Positions 15,916-24,379 of a stretch of 33,601 nucleotides of DNA are shown one piece after another. The DNA comes from Planctomycetia bacterium (lineage in GTDB: Bacteria; Planctomycetota; Planctomycetia; Pirellulales; UBA1268): contig RFRL01000015.1 of the NCBI GenBank assembly GCA_009924545.1, forward strand, positions 1-33,601, read 5' to 3'. The first letter of the stretch is position 1. The number at the start of each line of letters is the position of its first letter. Position numbers and translations under genes: made by a program. Below the pieces are notes generated by a model that was not told the DNA's origin, searched no databases, and saw only the letters and a program-made list of their open reading frames with translations.

Positions 15916-18678
15916 TCACTCGGACGCTTTGCCGGCGGGGATCTCCCGCCAGCGGATGCCGCGGATCTTCGCCGCCGTGGCATAGGTGGCGATGCCGAGC
16001 GGCTTCGAGGGGATCACCTCCGGCCGCACCGAGATCGTGTGCCCCTCGAGGTCTTGGTTGACCACCTGCTCGTCGTCGATGAAGCACTCGATGCGCTGCG
16101 GCGTGACGCGGACGCGGATCGCGTACCAGCGCTGATTCTTGAACTCGCGGAACTGGGTGGTGTCGTTGTGGGCGGCGTCGCGGCCGTCGATGTTCGACAG
16201 ACCGATCACGCCGCCCCCCCACCCGCCGACGATGAAGCTGCAGGGATCGTCGCCGACCGGGAAGGTGAGGCCGCAGAAGAAGTCGCTCCCGTCGACGCGC
16301 TGCGCCTCGCAGGCCAACTCGTAGTGCTGCCGCGGGAAGTCTTTCGTCCAGGTGATCCCGCTCATGTCGGCACCGATACCGATGCGGATGGCCCCGTCAT
16401 CGACCCGCACCTCCCCCTCGCCACCGAACGCCGTGCTCCGCCAGCCGCCGAGGGCTTCGCCATCGAAGAGCGGTTTCCAGCCATCGGCCGCCGCGGCCCG
16501 GTCGGGCCCGCCGCTGCCGCTGAGCTCGCTTACCAGGGCGGTCGCCCCGTAGACCTTCTCCAGGGCGGCGAGGATCCCGGCGGCATCCACGCTCACCGCC
16601 CGGGCGAGGGCGTCGTCGTAGGCCACGTCGAGGACGAGCGAATGGATGTTGCCGTCGAAGATCAGCCCCACCAACTCCCCCTTCACGTTGACCACCGGGC
16701 TGCCGGAATTGCCGCCGATGATGTCGGCGGTGGAGACGAAATTGAACGGCGTGCGGAGAAAGGCATCGTCCTGCTCCAGGCCGGCCCGCTTCTCGGCCCA
16801 GCGCGGCGGCAGGTCGAAAGGGGGCGTCTCGCGCTTCTCGTCGGCGCGGTCGAAGAGCCCGGCGTAGGTGGTGTGGGCGGGGATGCTGCGGCCATCCTGC
16901 CGGTAGCCTTTCACCGTGCCGTACGCCAGCCGCAACGTGAACGTGGCGTCGGGGTAGAGGCCGTCGCCTTCGGAGGCGAACCGGGCCCGCGTGATCTCGG
17001 CATGCGCCTGCCGCTTCACCTCCCCCGCCTTCTCGACGACCGCCCGCAGCCGCCGGGCCTCGGCATCGACCACAGCCGCCAAAGCCACCATCGGGTCGCC
17101 CGCCTTCTCCACGGCCGCCCGCCCGCCGGCGAGGCCGGCGTCGTAGAGCTCGCGGCGGGTGTCGCGTGGCGGCTCCGCCCCAGCGGGGGTGGGCCGCGTG
17201 CCGAGGTGCGTGCCGCGCACCAGTTCCGTGGCCCGCGCGCGGGGCGACTTCCCCGCCAGCACCTCCTTCACGAGCGGATCGTCGCCACCGAGGGCACTGG
17301 CCAGGAAGGAGAGCGAATCGGTGAGCTTGGCGATCTCCAGGTCGTCGTGGATCGGCTCCTTGGAGAACAGTTGCATCTCGAGCGACTCGCGGGCCGAGTC
17401 GCGCAATTCGCGGAGCCGCTCGCCGCTGGGCTTCTTCGCCTCCTCGGCCGCACGGAGGATCGTCCGCGCGTTGGCGAAGAACTTGCTGTTGAACGCCAGC
17501 CCCGACTCGAGCAGGCTGTGGCGCCGCGACACGGCGTCGAGCTCCTTTTCCACCGCCTCGATGCGCTCGTAGGGACTCGGCGTGCCGGCTGCGGCGCGCT
17601 TGGCCACCGCGGCCCGGTCGCGCTCCTCGGCCCCGCGCCGCGCCGCCATGATCCGCGGATCGAGGAGTCCGGCCTGGACGCCAAGCCGCGCCTTGCGGGA
17701 GTTCTGCACGCCAAACAGGTCCTCGGCCACCTGCCGGGCCTGCTCCGGCCCCTGCCCCGCGAAGGCGCCGTAGAGGACCTCGAGGCGGTTGAGGCTGGCG
17801 AGGGACCACGGCATCTGCCGGTCGCGCATCGCCTCCAGCTCGCGCATCGTGTTGGCACGATCGGTGTGCCCCGGGTGACCGGAGACGAACACCAGGTCCC
17901 CCTCGCCGACCGGCGTCGCCGACCAGGCGAGGTGGTGCGGCACGCGGGCAGGCGCACCATCTTCATAGGCCCGGAACAGGCACATGTCGAGGTTGTAGCG
18001 CGGGTACTCGAAGTTGTCGGCATCGCCGCCGAAGAAGGCGATCTGCCGCTCCGGCGCGAACACGAGGCGGACATCGGTGTATTTCTTGGCCCGGTACAGG
18101 TGGTAGGCGCCACCCTGGTAGAGCGTGACGACGTCGCTGCGCAGGCCGGTCGCCGCCAGCGACGCCTGCTCGATCTCGGCCATCGCCTTCCGCCGGGCGG
18201 CGAAGGCTGCATCGGTGTCCATGCCAGTTTTCACCACCGCCTCCACCCGTGCGGTGACGTCCTCGATCGACACCAGGACGTTGAGCTCGAGATCCAGGCA
18301 CTTCAGTTCGTCTTCGCGTCGCGCGGCGCTGAAGCCGTCGCGGTAGTAGTCGTGCGTCTCGTCGCCGAGCTTCTGCAGGGCGTCGGCACCGACGTGGTGG
18401 TTGGTGAGAACCAGGCCGTCGGCGGAAACGAACGACCCCGACCCGCCCGAGTTGAAGCGCACCGAGGCCTGCTGGAGGTGGATGAGCCACTCGGGGGACA
18501 GCTTCACACCGTGATCCCGCTCGAGTCGCTCGCGTGGGGGATGGCTGTAAAGCCACATCCCCTCATCGGCCCGGACCTGCACGGCCGCCATGCCGATGAA
18601 CGACGCGGCCACGACGACGAGCAGGGAACCGCGCCTGGGGAAAAAGCGTGCAGACGGCAAACGGTGGAAGGCCGGCAT
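15916..18678 (-). CDS. S46 family serine peptidase fused to a DUF1080 domain
   Basis: A 920-residue secreted protein. A signal peptide (SLLVVVAASFIGMAAVQVRA) is followed by the S46 dipeptidyl-peptidase (DPP7/DPP11) domain. That domain begins EGMWLYSHPP and has the catalytic His in LTNHHVG (about residue 95). It also has the YQGGAYHLYRAKKYTDVRLV stretch and the nucleophile in GGNSGSPVVN (Ser658, close to Ser655 of DPP11). A helical insertion typical of S46 enzymes lies between. From about residue 733 a DUF1080 (3-keto-disaccharide hydrolase, jelly-roll) domain follows: PLFDGEALGGWRS at its start and IRGIRWREIP at its end. S46 enzymes cleave dipeptides from N-termini of peptides in the periplasm. 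The ATG has a weak GAGG. The 1022-residue ORF start lies in the promoter region and is rejected. Confidence 0.88.
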   Translation of the reverse strand: MPAFHRLPSARFFPRRGSLLVVVAASFIGMAAVQVRADEGMWLYSHPPRERLERDHGVKLSPEWLIHLQQASVRFNSGGSGSFVSADGLVLTNHHVGADALQKLGDETHDYYRDGFSAARREDELKCLDLELNVLVSIEDVTARVEAVVKTGMDTDAAFAARRKAMAEIEQASLAATGLRSDVVTLYQGGAYHLYRAKKYTDVRLVFAPERQIAFFGGDADNFEYPRYNLDMCLFRAYEDGAPARVPHHLAWSATPVGEGDLVFVSGHPGHTDRANTMRELEAMRDRQMPWSLASLNRLEVLYGAFAGQGPEQARQVAEDLFGVQNSRKARLGVQAGLLDPRIMAARRGAEERDRAAVAKRAAAGTPSPYERIEAVEKELDAVSRRHSLLESGLAFNSKFFANARTILRAAEEAKKPSGERLRELRDSARESLEMQLFSKEPIHDDLEIAKLTDSLSFLASALGGDDPLVKEVLAGKSPRARATELVRGTHLGTRPTPAGAEPPRDTRRELYDAGLAGGRAAVEKAGDPMVALAAVVDAEARRLRAVVEKAGEVKRQAHAEITRARFASEGDGLYPDATFTLRLAYGTVKGYRQDGRSIPAHTTYAGLFDRADEKRETPPFDLPPRWAEKRAGLEQDDAFLRTPFNFVSTADIIGGNSGSPVVNVKGELVGLIFDGNIHSLVLDVAYDDALARAVSVDAAGILAALEKVYGATALVSELSGSGGPDRAAAADGWKPLFDGEALGGWRSTAFGGEGEVRVDDGAIRIGIGADMSGITWTKDFPRQHYELACEAQRVDGSDFFCGLTFPVGDDPCSFIVGGWGGGVIGLSNIDGRDAAHNDTTQFREFKNQRWYAIRVRVTPQRIECFIDDEQVVNQDLEGHTISVRPEVIPSKPLGIATYATAAKIRGIRWREIPAGKASE

Positions 18679-18802
18679 GGGGGCACCCTCGGGGAAGCGA
18701 CCGCGGACGCCACCGACCGCGGTGTGCAAAAGCCTATCCGATCGCGGCCGGCTCGCCGAAGGGCGGTGGGGGGGCGACGCACGACCCGGCGTCGGCCGGG
18801 AC

Positions 18803-18830
18803 TTGACGAAAGAATGTACTTCTGTACACT
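18803..18830 (+). promoter_or_regulatory. sigma70-type promoter of the yifB-like gene
   Basis: TTGACG (18803-18808), a 16-base spacer and TACACT (18825-18830) form a good sigma70-type promoter. It is followed by a leader of about 23 bases to the ATG at 18861. An inverted repeat overlaps the spacer and the -10. Confidence 0.6.
18815..18828. promoter_or_regulatory. operator-like dyad TGTAC-N4-GTACA in the yifB promoter
   Basis: TGTACTTCTGTACA is a perfect dyad with 5-base arms. It is placed between the -35 and -10, overlapping the -10, where a bound repressor would block polymerase. Its GTAC-N4-GTAC core resembles the LexA box described for cyanobacteria (RGTACNNNDGTWCB), although the flanking bases do not match. 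It lies 137 bases or more from the divergent S46 gene start. Confidence 0.5.
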
Positions 18831-18860
18831 CTTTGAGCGGGGCAGACGAGGGCCAATTGC

Positions 18861-20444
18861 ATGCTCGCCAAATTGCACACGTTTTCCCTGCTCGGCATCG
18901 ATGCGGTGCCGGTCGACGTGGAGGTCGACGTTTCGGCCGGGGCCCTTCCCGCCACGGTGCTGGTGGGGCTTCCCGATGCCGCAATCCGGGAGAGCACCCA
19001 CCGCGTCGCCCGGGCGATGGTCAATTGCGGCTTTCACAGGCCCACCGAGCGGATCGTGGTGAACCTCGCCCCGGCGGAGTTGCCCAAGCAGGCCGCCACG
19101 TTCGATCTGCCGATCACGCTGGGCATCCTCGCTGGCAGCGGGCAATTCTCCGCCGAGCGGTTCCGTGACTACGCGGTGGTGGGAGAACTGTCGCTCGAAG
19201 GCCAGACCCGCCCGGCGCGCGGCGCCCTGTCGATGGCGATCTCAACGGCACGGCAGCGCAACCTGCGCGGCGTGGTCGTGCCCGCCGCCAGTGCCACCGA
19301 GGCGGCGGTGGTGGAGGACGTCGAGGTGATTCCGGTGTCGTCGCTGACCGAGGCGGTGCGCTTCTTCGCCGGGGATCTCGACATCCCGCGGACGCCGTCG
19401 CGGGTCGACGAATACTTCGATCGCTTCGCCGCCTACGACATCGACTTCTCCGACGTCCGCGGCCAGGAGGCGGCCAAGCGGGCGATCTGCGTCGCCGCCG
19501 CGGGCGGCCACAACATCGCCATGCTCGGCCCGCCGGGGGGCGGCAAGACGATGCTCGCCAAGCGGATCCCCACGATCCTCCCACCGCTCTCGGCCGCCGA
19601 ATCGATCGAGACCAGCCGGATCTACAGCGCGCTGGGGCTGCTGGCCCCGGGGCAGCCGCTCATCGTCACCCGTCCGTTCCGGGCCCCCCACCACACGATT
19701 TCCGAAGCGGGGCTCGTCGGTGGCCGCTCGGTGCCCATGCCGGGGGAGATCAGCCTCGCGCACAACGGCGTCCTGTTCCTCGACGAGCTCCCCGAGTTCA
19801 ACCGGCGCACGCTGGAGGTGCTGCGGCAACCGCTCGAGGAGGCCGCGGTGACGATCAGCCGGGCCCGCTCCACGACGCGCTTCCCCGCCGACTTCATCCT
19901 CGTGGCCGCCTTCAATCCCTGCCCGTGCGGCTACCGCGGCGATCCGCGGCGCGAGTGCCAGTGCACCACGCCCCAGGTCGAGCGATACATGGGGCGCATT
20001 TCCGGGCCACTCCTCGACCGGATCGACATCCATCTCGAGGTTCCGGCGGTGCCCTTTCGCGAGTTGTCGAGCAGCCGCGCGGGAACGACGTCGAGCCAGT
20101 TGCGTGAGGCGGTGCTCGCCGCCCGGGCCCGGCAGGCGGAGCGGTTCCGCGGTCTGCCCACGCGGTCGAACGCCCGGATGACGGCCCGGCAGATCCGCGA
20201 GCTCTGCCCCCTCGACCCGGCTGCAGTCGAGTTGCTGCGGGGGGCCGTGACAGACCTGGGGCTCTCCGCGAGGGCCCACGACAAGATTCTCCGTGTCGCG
20301 CGGACGATCGCCGATCTCGACAATGGCGATTCCGGCGACCTGAAGCAGGGAAACCTGAAGCAGGGTGGCGCGGAGCGCATCACCTGCGCCCACTTGAGCG
20401 AGGCCATCAACTACCGGATCCTCGATCGGAAGCTGTGGACGTGA
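18861..20444 (+). CDS. yifB: YifB family Mg-chelatase-like AAA ATPase
   Basis: A 527-residue protein with the three-part YifB/ComM architecture. The N-terminal Lon-protease-fold region begins LHTFSLLGIDAVPVDVE and is followed by VGLPDAAIRES. The AAA core has a Walker A (GPPGGGKT, about residue 225) and a Walker B (VLFLDELPEF). A NPCPCGYRGDPRRECQC cysteine cluster and a C-terminal helical lid follow. ComM, a homologue, is a hexameric helicase aiding branch migration of incoming DNA during natural transformation, so a role in DNA uptake or recombination is likely. A 15-base tandem duplication adds residues near the C-terminus without breaking the frame. The start is the ATG immediately after the promoter. 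Confidence 0.93.
   Translation: MLAKLHTFSLLGIDAVPVDVEVDVSAGALPATVLVGLPDAAIRESTHRVARAMVNCGFHRPTERIVVNLAPAELPKQAATFDLPITLGILAGSGQFSAERFRDYAVVGELSLEGQTRPARGALSMAISTARQRNLRGVVVPAASATEAAVVEDVEVIPVSSLTEAVRFFAGDLDIPRTPSRVDEYFDRFAAYDIDFSDVRGQEAAKRAICVAAAGGHNIAMLGPPGGGKTMLAKRIPTILPPLSAAESIETSRIYSALGLLAPGQPLIVTRPFRAPHHTISEAGLVGGRSVPMPGEISLAHNGVLFLDELPEFNRRTLEVLRQPLEEAAVTISRARSTTRFPADFILVAAFNPCPCGYRGDPRRECQCTTPQVERYMGRISGPLLDRIDIHLEVPAVPFRELSSSRAGTTSSQLREAVLAARARQAERFRGLPTRSNARMTARQIRELCPLDPAAVELLRGAVTDLGLSARAHDKILRVARTIADLDNGDSGDLKQGNLKQGGAERITCAHLSEAINYRILDRKLWT
20337..20366 (+). repeat. 15-base tandem duplication inside yifB
   Basis: GACCTGAAGCAGGGA is followed by AACCTGAAGCAGGGT, a tandem pair differing at two positions, both at the ends of the second unit. 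It encodes DLKQG-NLKQG in frame, inserted between the AAA lid and the final helix. Confidence 0.7.
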
Positions 20445-20519
20445 ACCCCCGGCTGGGTGGCGGTGGAATCGGTCGCCTCCGGGAAACGGTCTTTTCGGCT
20501 TCGGGTCGGGTGTGGCACG

Positions 20520-21327
20520 ATGCTGGACATGACCGATGGCATTCCAGTCGAGCGCGGTGTTGCCTGGCGGCAGTCCCGTCACCGAGCGCCGGCCGCGACG
20601 CCCCAGTCGCTCGTCCGTTTGGCTGTCGCGCTGTGCCTCCTGGGGTGCGCCTGCTTGCCGATCGACCTGGCGGTCGCCCGCTGGGTGGCGGCGCGCCGCC
20701 TGCCCGGAGAGGTGGGCCGGCTGCTCGACATCAGCGAAGCCTTCGCCCAGGGCTGGGGTGTGGCCGGCATCACGCTCGACGAGAGGTTGTGGCATCGCCC
20801 TACCGGTCGGCAGCCGGGGGGCGACACGGCCGTTGACCGACCAGGCCGCGGGATACCGGCGTTGGCGTTGACCGGCCTCCGTCCCCGGGAAGCCTGCATG
20901 CGGCTCGTGGCGATGGCGGTGCTCGGCGGTCTGCTGGTCGATGTCGTCAAACTCGTCGTCCGTCGGGTCAGGCCGCGGGCCATCGACCTCCACGCTGCGA
21001 CCGACGCGCTGGCCACCTTCGACACGACGCTGGTGGGAATCCCCCACCCGGGATCGGCCGACCTGCTCAGCTTCCCGTCGGGTCATGCGGCGCGCGGCGG
21101 GGCTGGCGGCGGCGCTGTCGCACCGCTATCCGCGGGGAGCGGTCCTCTTCGTCGCCTTCGCCACCCTCGCGGCGCTGCAGCGCGTCAGTTCATCGGCGCA
21201 CTACCCGAGCGACATCTGCTTCGGGGCGGCTGTGGGATGTGTCGGAGCGGCTCTGCCGCTGTGGCTCGAGCACCTCGCGCCCCGACGACAGGCGAGCGCG
21301 CAGGGACGCCGGGCTGCCGGCATCTGA
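20520..21327 (+). pseudogene. PAP2-type phosphatase, one-base frameshift
   Basis: A membrane-bound type 2 phosphatidic acid phosphatase-like protein. It has the three catalytic motifs: KLVVRRVRP (K-x6-RP), PSGH, and a C-terminal RVSSSAHYPSD. The third motif is in a different frame. Deleting one base near 21093 gives GHAAAAAGLAAALSHRY and restores a 268-residue protein ending at 21327. The total length of 808 bases (one more than a multiple of three) agrees with a single insertion. The middle segment between the second helix and KLVV (DERLWHRPTGRQPGG) is charged rather than hydrophobic, unlike the usual family. The start is uncertain: ATG at 20520 or 20529, no clear Shine-Dalgarno. The 882-base ORF continuing to 21338 reads a wrong-frame tail. 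Confidence 0.65.
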
Positions 21328-21360
21328 ACGACATCTGAACGACGAACCGGCCGGGGCGGC

Positions 21361-21369
21361 TGCTATACT
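21361..21369 (+). promoter_or_regulatory. extended -10 (TGCTATACT) upstream of the receiver gene
   Basis: TGC followed by TATACT is a near-consensus extended -10 element, about 117 bases before the ATG of the response regulator. No clear -35 was found, which is acceptable for extended -10 promoters. Confidence 0.4.
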
Positions 21370-21485
21370 TCAAGCCGCGGTCGATCTGAATCGTGCGGCG
21401 GTGATCCGGGCGACGATGGCGACAGAAAGCCTGGCCCGGCTTCTCCGCCACACGCGTTACATCCTCTTTTCACCCGAACCCACCC

Positions 21486-22016
21486 ATGCCAGCCCCCAAA
21501 CGCCCGGCCGCGAAGAAAGCCAGCCGGGCCCGGAAGCCGGCGACACCCTCGGGTGACGTCCCGGTGCCGGAGCATGCCGATGGCGGGGGGAACGACGTCC
21601 GTCCTGGAGGTGCGACGGCGACGGTGGGCTCTGGCGGGGAGAGCATCGGCCGCAGAGTGCTCCTCGTCGACGACGACGAGGAGATCGTGGAGTCGATGCG
21701 GACGCTGCTCGAATCGAAAGGTTACGAGATCTTCGTCGCCCGTGACGGCAACCAGGGGCTTCTGCTGGCCGAGCGGGAGCGTCCCGACCTCATCGTCCTC
21801 GACATGATGATGCCGAAACGGAGCGGCTTTCTCGTGCTCGAACAGCTCCGCCGCAGTCGGCCCGTTCCCGTGAAGGTGGTGATGATCACCGCTAACGAGG
21901 GGAGCCGACACCGCGCCTACGCGGAGATGCTCGGGGTCGACGACTACATCCGCAAGCCGTTTGCCATGGACCGCCTGCTCGCCACCGTGCAACGGCTGCT
22001 GGGCCCGGCTGGCTGA
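21486..22016 (+). CDS. stand-alone response-regulator receiver protein with basic N-terminal tail
   Basis: A 176-residue protein. The last 120 residues form a complete receiver (REC) domain: RVLLVDDDEE holds the acidic metal-binding residues. LIVLDMMMP contains the phosphorylatable Asp, MITAN the conserved Thr, and RKPF the conserved Lys. There is no output domain. The first 55 residues are Lys/Ala/Pro-rich and low in complexity (KRPAAKKASRARK), resembling histone-H1-like tails. It may act by protein interaction, receiving phosphate from a histidine kinase not in this window. The ATG has no strong Shine-Dalgarno; a downstream start would remove only the tail. Confidence 0.85.
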   Translation: MPAPKRPAAKKASRARKPATPSGDVPVPEHADGGGNDVRPGGATATVGSGGESIGRRVLLVDDDEEIVESMRTLLESKGYEIFVARDGNQGLLLAERERPDLIVLDMMMPKRSGFLVLEQLRRSRPVPVKVVMITANEGSRHRAYAEMLGVDDYIRKPFAMDRLLATVQRLLGPAG

Positions 22017-22239
22017 CGATTGGGGTCCCCACGCGGGGCGCTAACGGCCGGACTCGCCCAGAGCGCCGCGTTGTGGCGTTGCCGAAGTTGGTATCGCGTC
22101 GACAGGGTGGCGCTTCGGGAGGGTGCCAGCAGTTGGTTCGCAGGGGGCTGAAACGCCGTCGCCGAATCATCGGGCAGGACGTTCGGGTGACCGCGAAAAC
22201 CTCGACAAAATGGGCGCTGTGCGTCGGCGCTGGCTGCGA

Positions 22240-22268
22240 TTGACCCACTTCGGGGCCCTTCATACATT
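22240..22268 (+). promoter_or_regulatory. sigma70-type promoter of dnaG
   Basis: TTGACC (22240-22245), a spacer of 17 bases and TACATT (22263-22268) match the sigma70 consensus well. Transcription would start about 37 bases before the TTG codon used for DnaG. Apart from this promoter, the 296-base gap between the receiver gene and dnaG shows only weak GC hairpins and no gene. Confidence 0.6.
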
Positions 22269-22312
22269 CCGCCGGCGAGTATGAACCGGTCGGGTTTCAG
22301 GGGAGCAGGTCC

Positions 22313-24277
22313 TTGCCGACGCATCCGCTCACAGCTTCCACATCGTCCGCACCGGCCTCCGCGGCGTCCGCACCGGGCTCCGCGGCGTCCGCACCGGCAC
22401 CATCGGGCCAGCCCCGCCACGCGCTCGCGGCGGCGATGCCTGGCGCGGTGATCAATGCCGGAGGAGACGACGCCAAGGAGCGCGTCCGCGAGGCCACCGA
22501 CATCGTCGATCTCGTCGGCTCGTACATGGTCCTCCGGCGGGCCGGCAAGGCGATGGTGGGCCGCTGCCCGTGGCACGACGACTCCCGTCCGAGCCTGTCG
22601 GTCAATCCCGAGCGGCAATCGTTCCGCTGCTGGGTCTGCGACATCGGGGGGGACGTGTTCAGCTTTCTCATGCGGATGGAGCGGATCGAGTTCCGCGAGG
22701 CCCTCGAGCTGTTGGCGCAGCGCGCGGGCATCCCCCTGTCACGCGGCAGCGGGCAGCGTGACGACCTCCGCGCGGCGGTGCGGGCGGCTTTGGAATGGTC
22801 CGCCGGTCGCTTCACCGCCTGCCTCCGCGATGCCCCCGAGGCGGAGGGGGCGCGCCGCTACCTGACCGAGCGGGGCCTCACCCCCGCGACGATCGAGCGC
22901 TTCGGCGTCGGCTACGCGCCGGCGGGCTGGGACTGGCTCCTGCGGCAGGGACCGGCAGCCGGCCACCAAGCCGATGCGCTCGAGCAGGCCGGCCTGATCG
23001 TGCCCCGCCAGGATCGCTCGGGCCATTACGACCGCTTCCGCGACCGGGTCATGTTCCCGATCCGCGATCCCCAGGGGCGGTGCATCGCCTTCGGCGGCCG
23101 CGCCCTCCCCGGCGGTCCGCCCGACGCGGCGAAATACATCAACTCGCCGGAAACGCCCCTGTTTTCCAAGAGCGGCACGCTCTACGGCCTCGACACCGCC
23201 CGGGAGGCGATCACGCGGTCCGGCCGGACGGTCGTGGTCGAAGGCTACATGGACTGCCTCGCCGCCCGCCAGGCGGGGCATGGCGACGTCGTCGCCGTGC
23301 TCGGTACCGCGGTGGGCGAGCGCCACGCGCGACTCCTGCGCCGTTATGCGGAGCGTATCGTGCTCGTGCTCGACGGTGATGCGGCCGGCCGCCGCCGTGC
23401 CGACGAGGTGCTGGACCGTCTCCTCGCCGAGCCGATCGACCTGCGCATCGCCCGGCTGCCCACCGGCACTGATCCGTGCGATCTGGCCATGGCGGGCGGT
23501 CATGCGTCACTGGCCGCGGTGATCGACGCGGCGATCGATCCGATCGACTACCGGATGGACAGCACGCTGGAGCGGCTCGGAGATCGGCCGGCCGACCAGG
23601 CAATCCTCGCTGCGGTCGAGGCCGTGCTCACGCCGCTGGCCCGCGTGTCGCCACGGGCGCCGCTCAGCCCCGCCCAGCGCCGGATCCGGGAAGACCAGGT
23701 GATCGGGCGCTTGTCGCGCCGCTTCGGGTTGGAAACCGCCGGCCTGCGGCGCAGGCTCGAGGAACTACGGCTGGTCAGCCCGCGGGAGGCCTTCTTCGAC
23801 GCCCCGGAAGAGGAACTGGCGGTCGCGGCCCCCCTCGACCCCCTCCCCGCCTGGGATCGCGAGGTGCTCGAGCTCCTCCTCAGCCATCCCGACGCCGCCG
23901 GATTCGTCGCCCAGCTCGCCCCCGACGACCTCGACTCGCCGACGGCCCGTGCCGTCCTCGCCGCTGCCGCCCGCAGTGCGGCCGCCACCGGCCATGTGAG
24001 CCTCCACGGGCTGCTCGACGAACTGGCTGCCGGGCCCTTGCACAGCCTGCTCGTGGCCCTCGACGAGGATGCCGCTGACAGGCCTTTGCCGGTCACGGAA
24101 CGTCTCGTCCACTGGGAGGAGAGCCGCCGCCGGCGCACCGCTCATCGGCTGGCCCAGGCCAGCGTCACCGCCTTGAAATCCTCCACACTCGACCCGGGTG
24201 CGGAGGCGGATCTTCTGGAACGGCTCGTCGCCCATCGGCGCGCCGTTCAGGGCATGACCGAACCCAAGGAGGGGTGA
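22313..24277 (+). CDS. dnaG: DNA primase DnaG
   Basis: A 654-residue primase that synthesises RNA primers for DNA replication. The CHC2 zinc domain shows CPWHDDSRPS and RCWVCDIGGDVFSF (C-x2-H...C-x2-C). The catalytic core follows, and the TOPRIM fold has VVVEGYMDCLAARQAG and VLVLDGDAAGR. The C-terminal 180 residues correspond to the DnaB-helicase-binding region. The TTG at 22313 has GGGGAG seven bases upstream and a promoter close by. The next in-frame ATG (22436) has no Shine-Dalgarno. With the TTG start the protein gains a 41-residue Ala/Ser/Pro-rich extension before the zinc domain. It is followed by rpoD, as in the macromolecular-synthesis operon of other bacteria. Confidence 0.94.
   Translation: MPTHPLTASTSSAPASAASAPGSAASAPAPSGQPRHALAAAMPGAVINAGGDDAKERVREATDIVDLVGSYMVLRRAGKAMVGRCPWHDDSRPSLSVNPERQSFRCWVCDIGGDVFSFLMRMERIEFREALELLAQRAGIPLSRGSGQRDDLRAAVRAALEWSAGRFTACLRDAPEAEGARRYLTERGLTPATIERFGVGYAPAGWDWLLRQGPAAGHQADALEQAGLIVPRQDRSGHYDRFRDRVMFPIRDPQGRCIAFGGRALPGGPPDAAKYINSPETPLFSKSGTLYGLDTAREAITRSGRTVVVEGYMDCLAARQAGHGDVVAVLGTAVGERHARLLRRYAERIVLVLDGDAAGRRRADEVLDRLLAEPIDLRIARLPTGTDPCDLAMAGGHASLAAVIDAAIDPIDYRMDSTLERLGDRPADQAILAAVEAVLTPLARVSPRAPLSPAQRRIREDQVIGRLSRRFGLETAGLRRRLEELRLVSPREAFFDAPEEELAVAAPLDPLPAWDREVLELLLSHPDAAGFVAQLAPDDLDSPTARAVLAAAARSAAATGHVSLHGLLDELAAGPLHSLLVALDEDAADRPLPVTERLVHWEESRRRRTAHRLAQASVTALKSSTLDPGAEADLLERLVAHRRAVQGMTEPKEG
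22355..22396 (+). repeat. 21-base tandem repeat in the 5' end of dnaG
   Basis: Two adjacent 21-base units differ at one base (GCCTCCGCGGCGTCCGCACC versus GGCTCC...). They encode ASAASAP and GSAASAP in the low-complexity extension, so the length can change without shifting the frame. Confidence 0.7.
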
Positions 24278-24304
24278 GGGTGCCCGCCTCGTCGCTGCAG
24301 TCGG

Positions 24305-24331
24305 ATCCACGGTGCCTCACGGCCCGTGGAT
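24305..24331 (+). terminator. hairpin between dnaG and rpoD
   Basis: ATCCACGG and CCGTGGAT form a perfect 8-base stem with an 11-base loop, 28 bases after the dnaG stop. No U tract follows. It could uncouple expression of the two genes by partial termination or RNA processing. Confidence 0.45.
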
Positions 24332-24379
24332 TCCGGGGGGCGGTGCGCGAGTGACGGTAGGATGGAAGGAGGCCCAGAC

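Noticed and set aside
15811-19062. 1083-codon plus-strand ORF
   Set aside because: Antisense shadow of the S46 peptidase gene.
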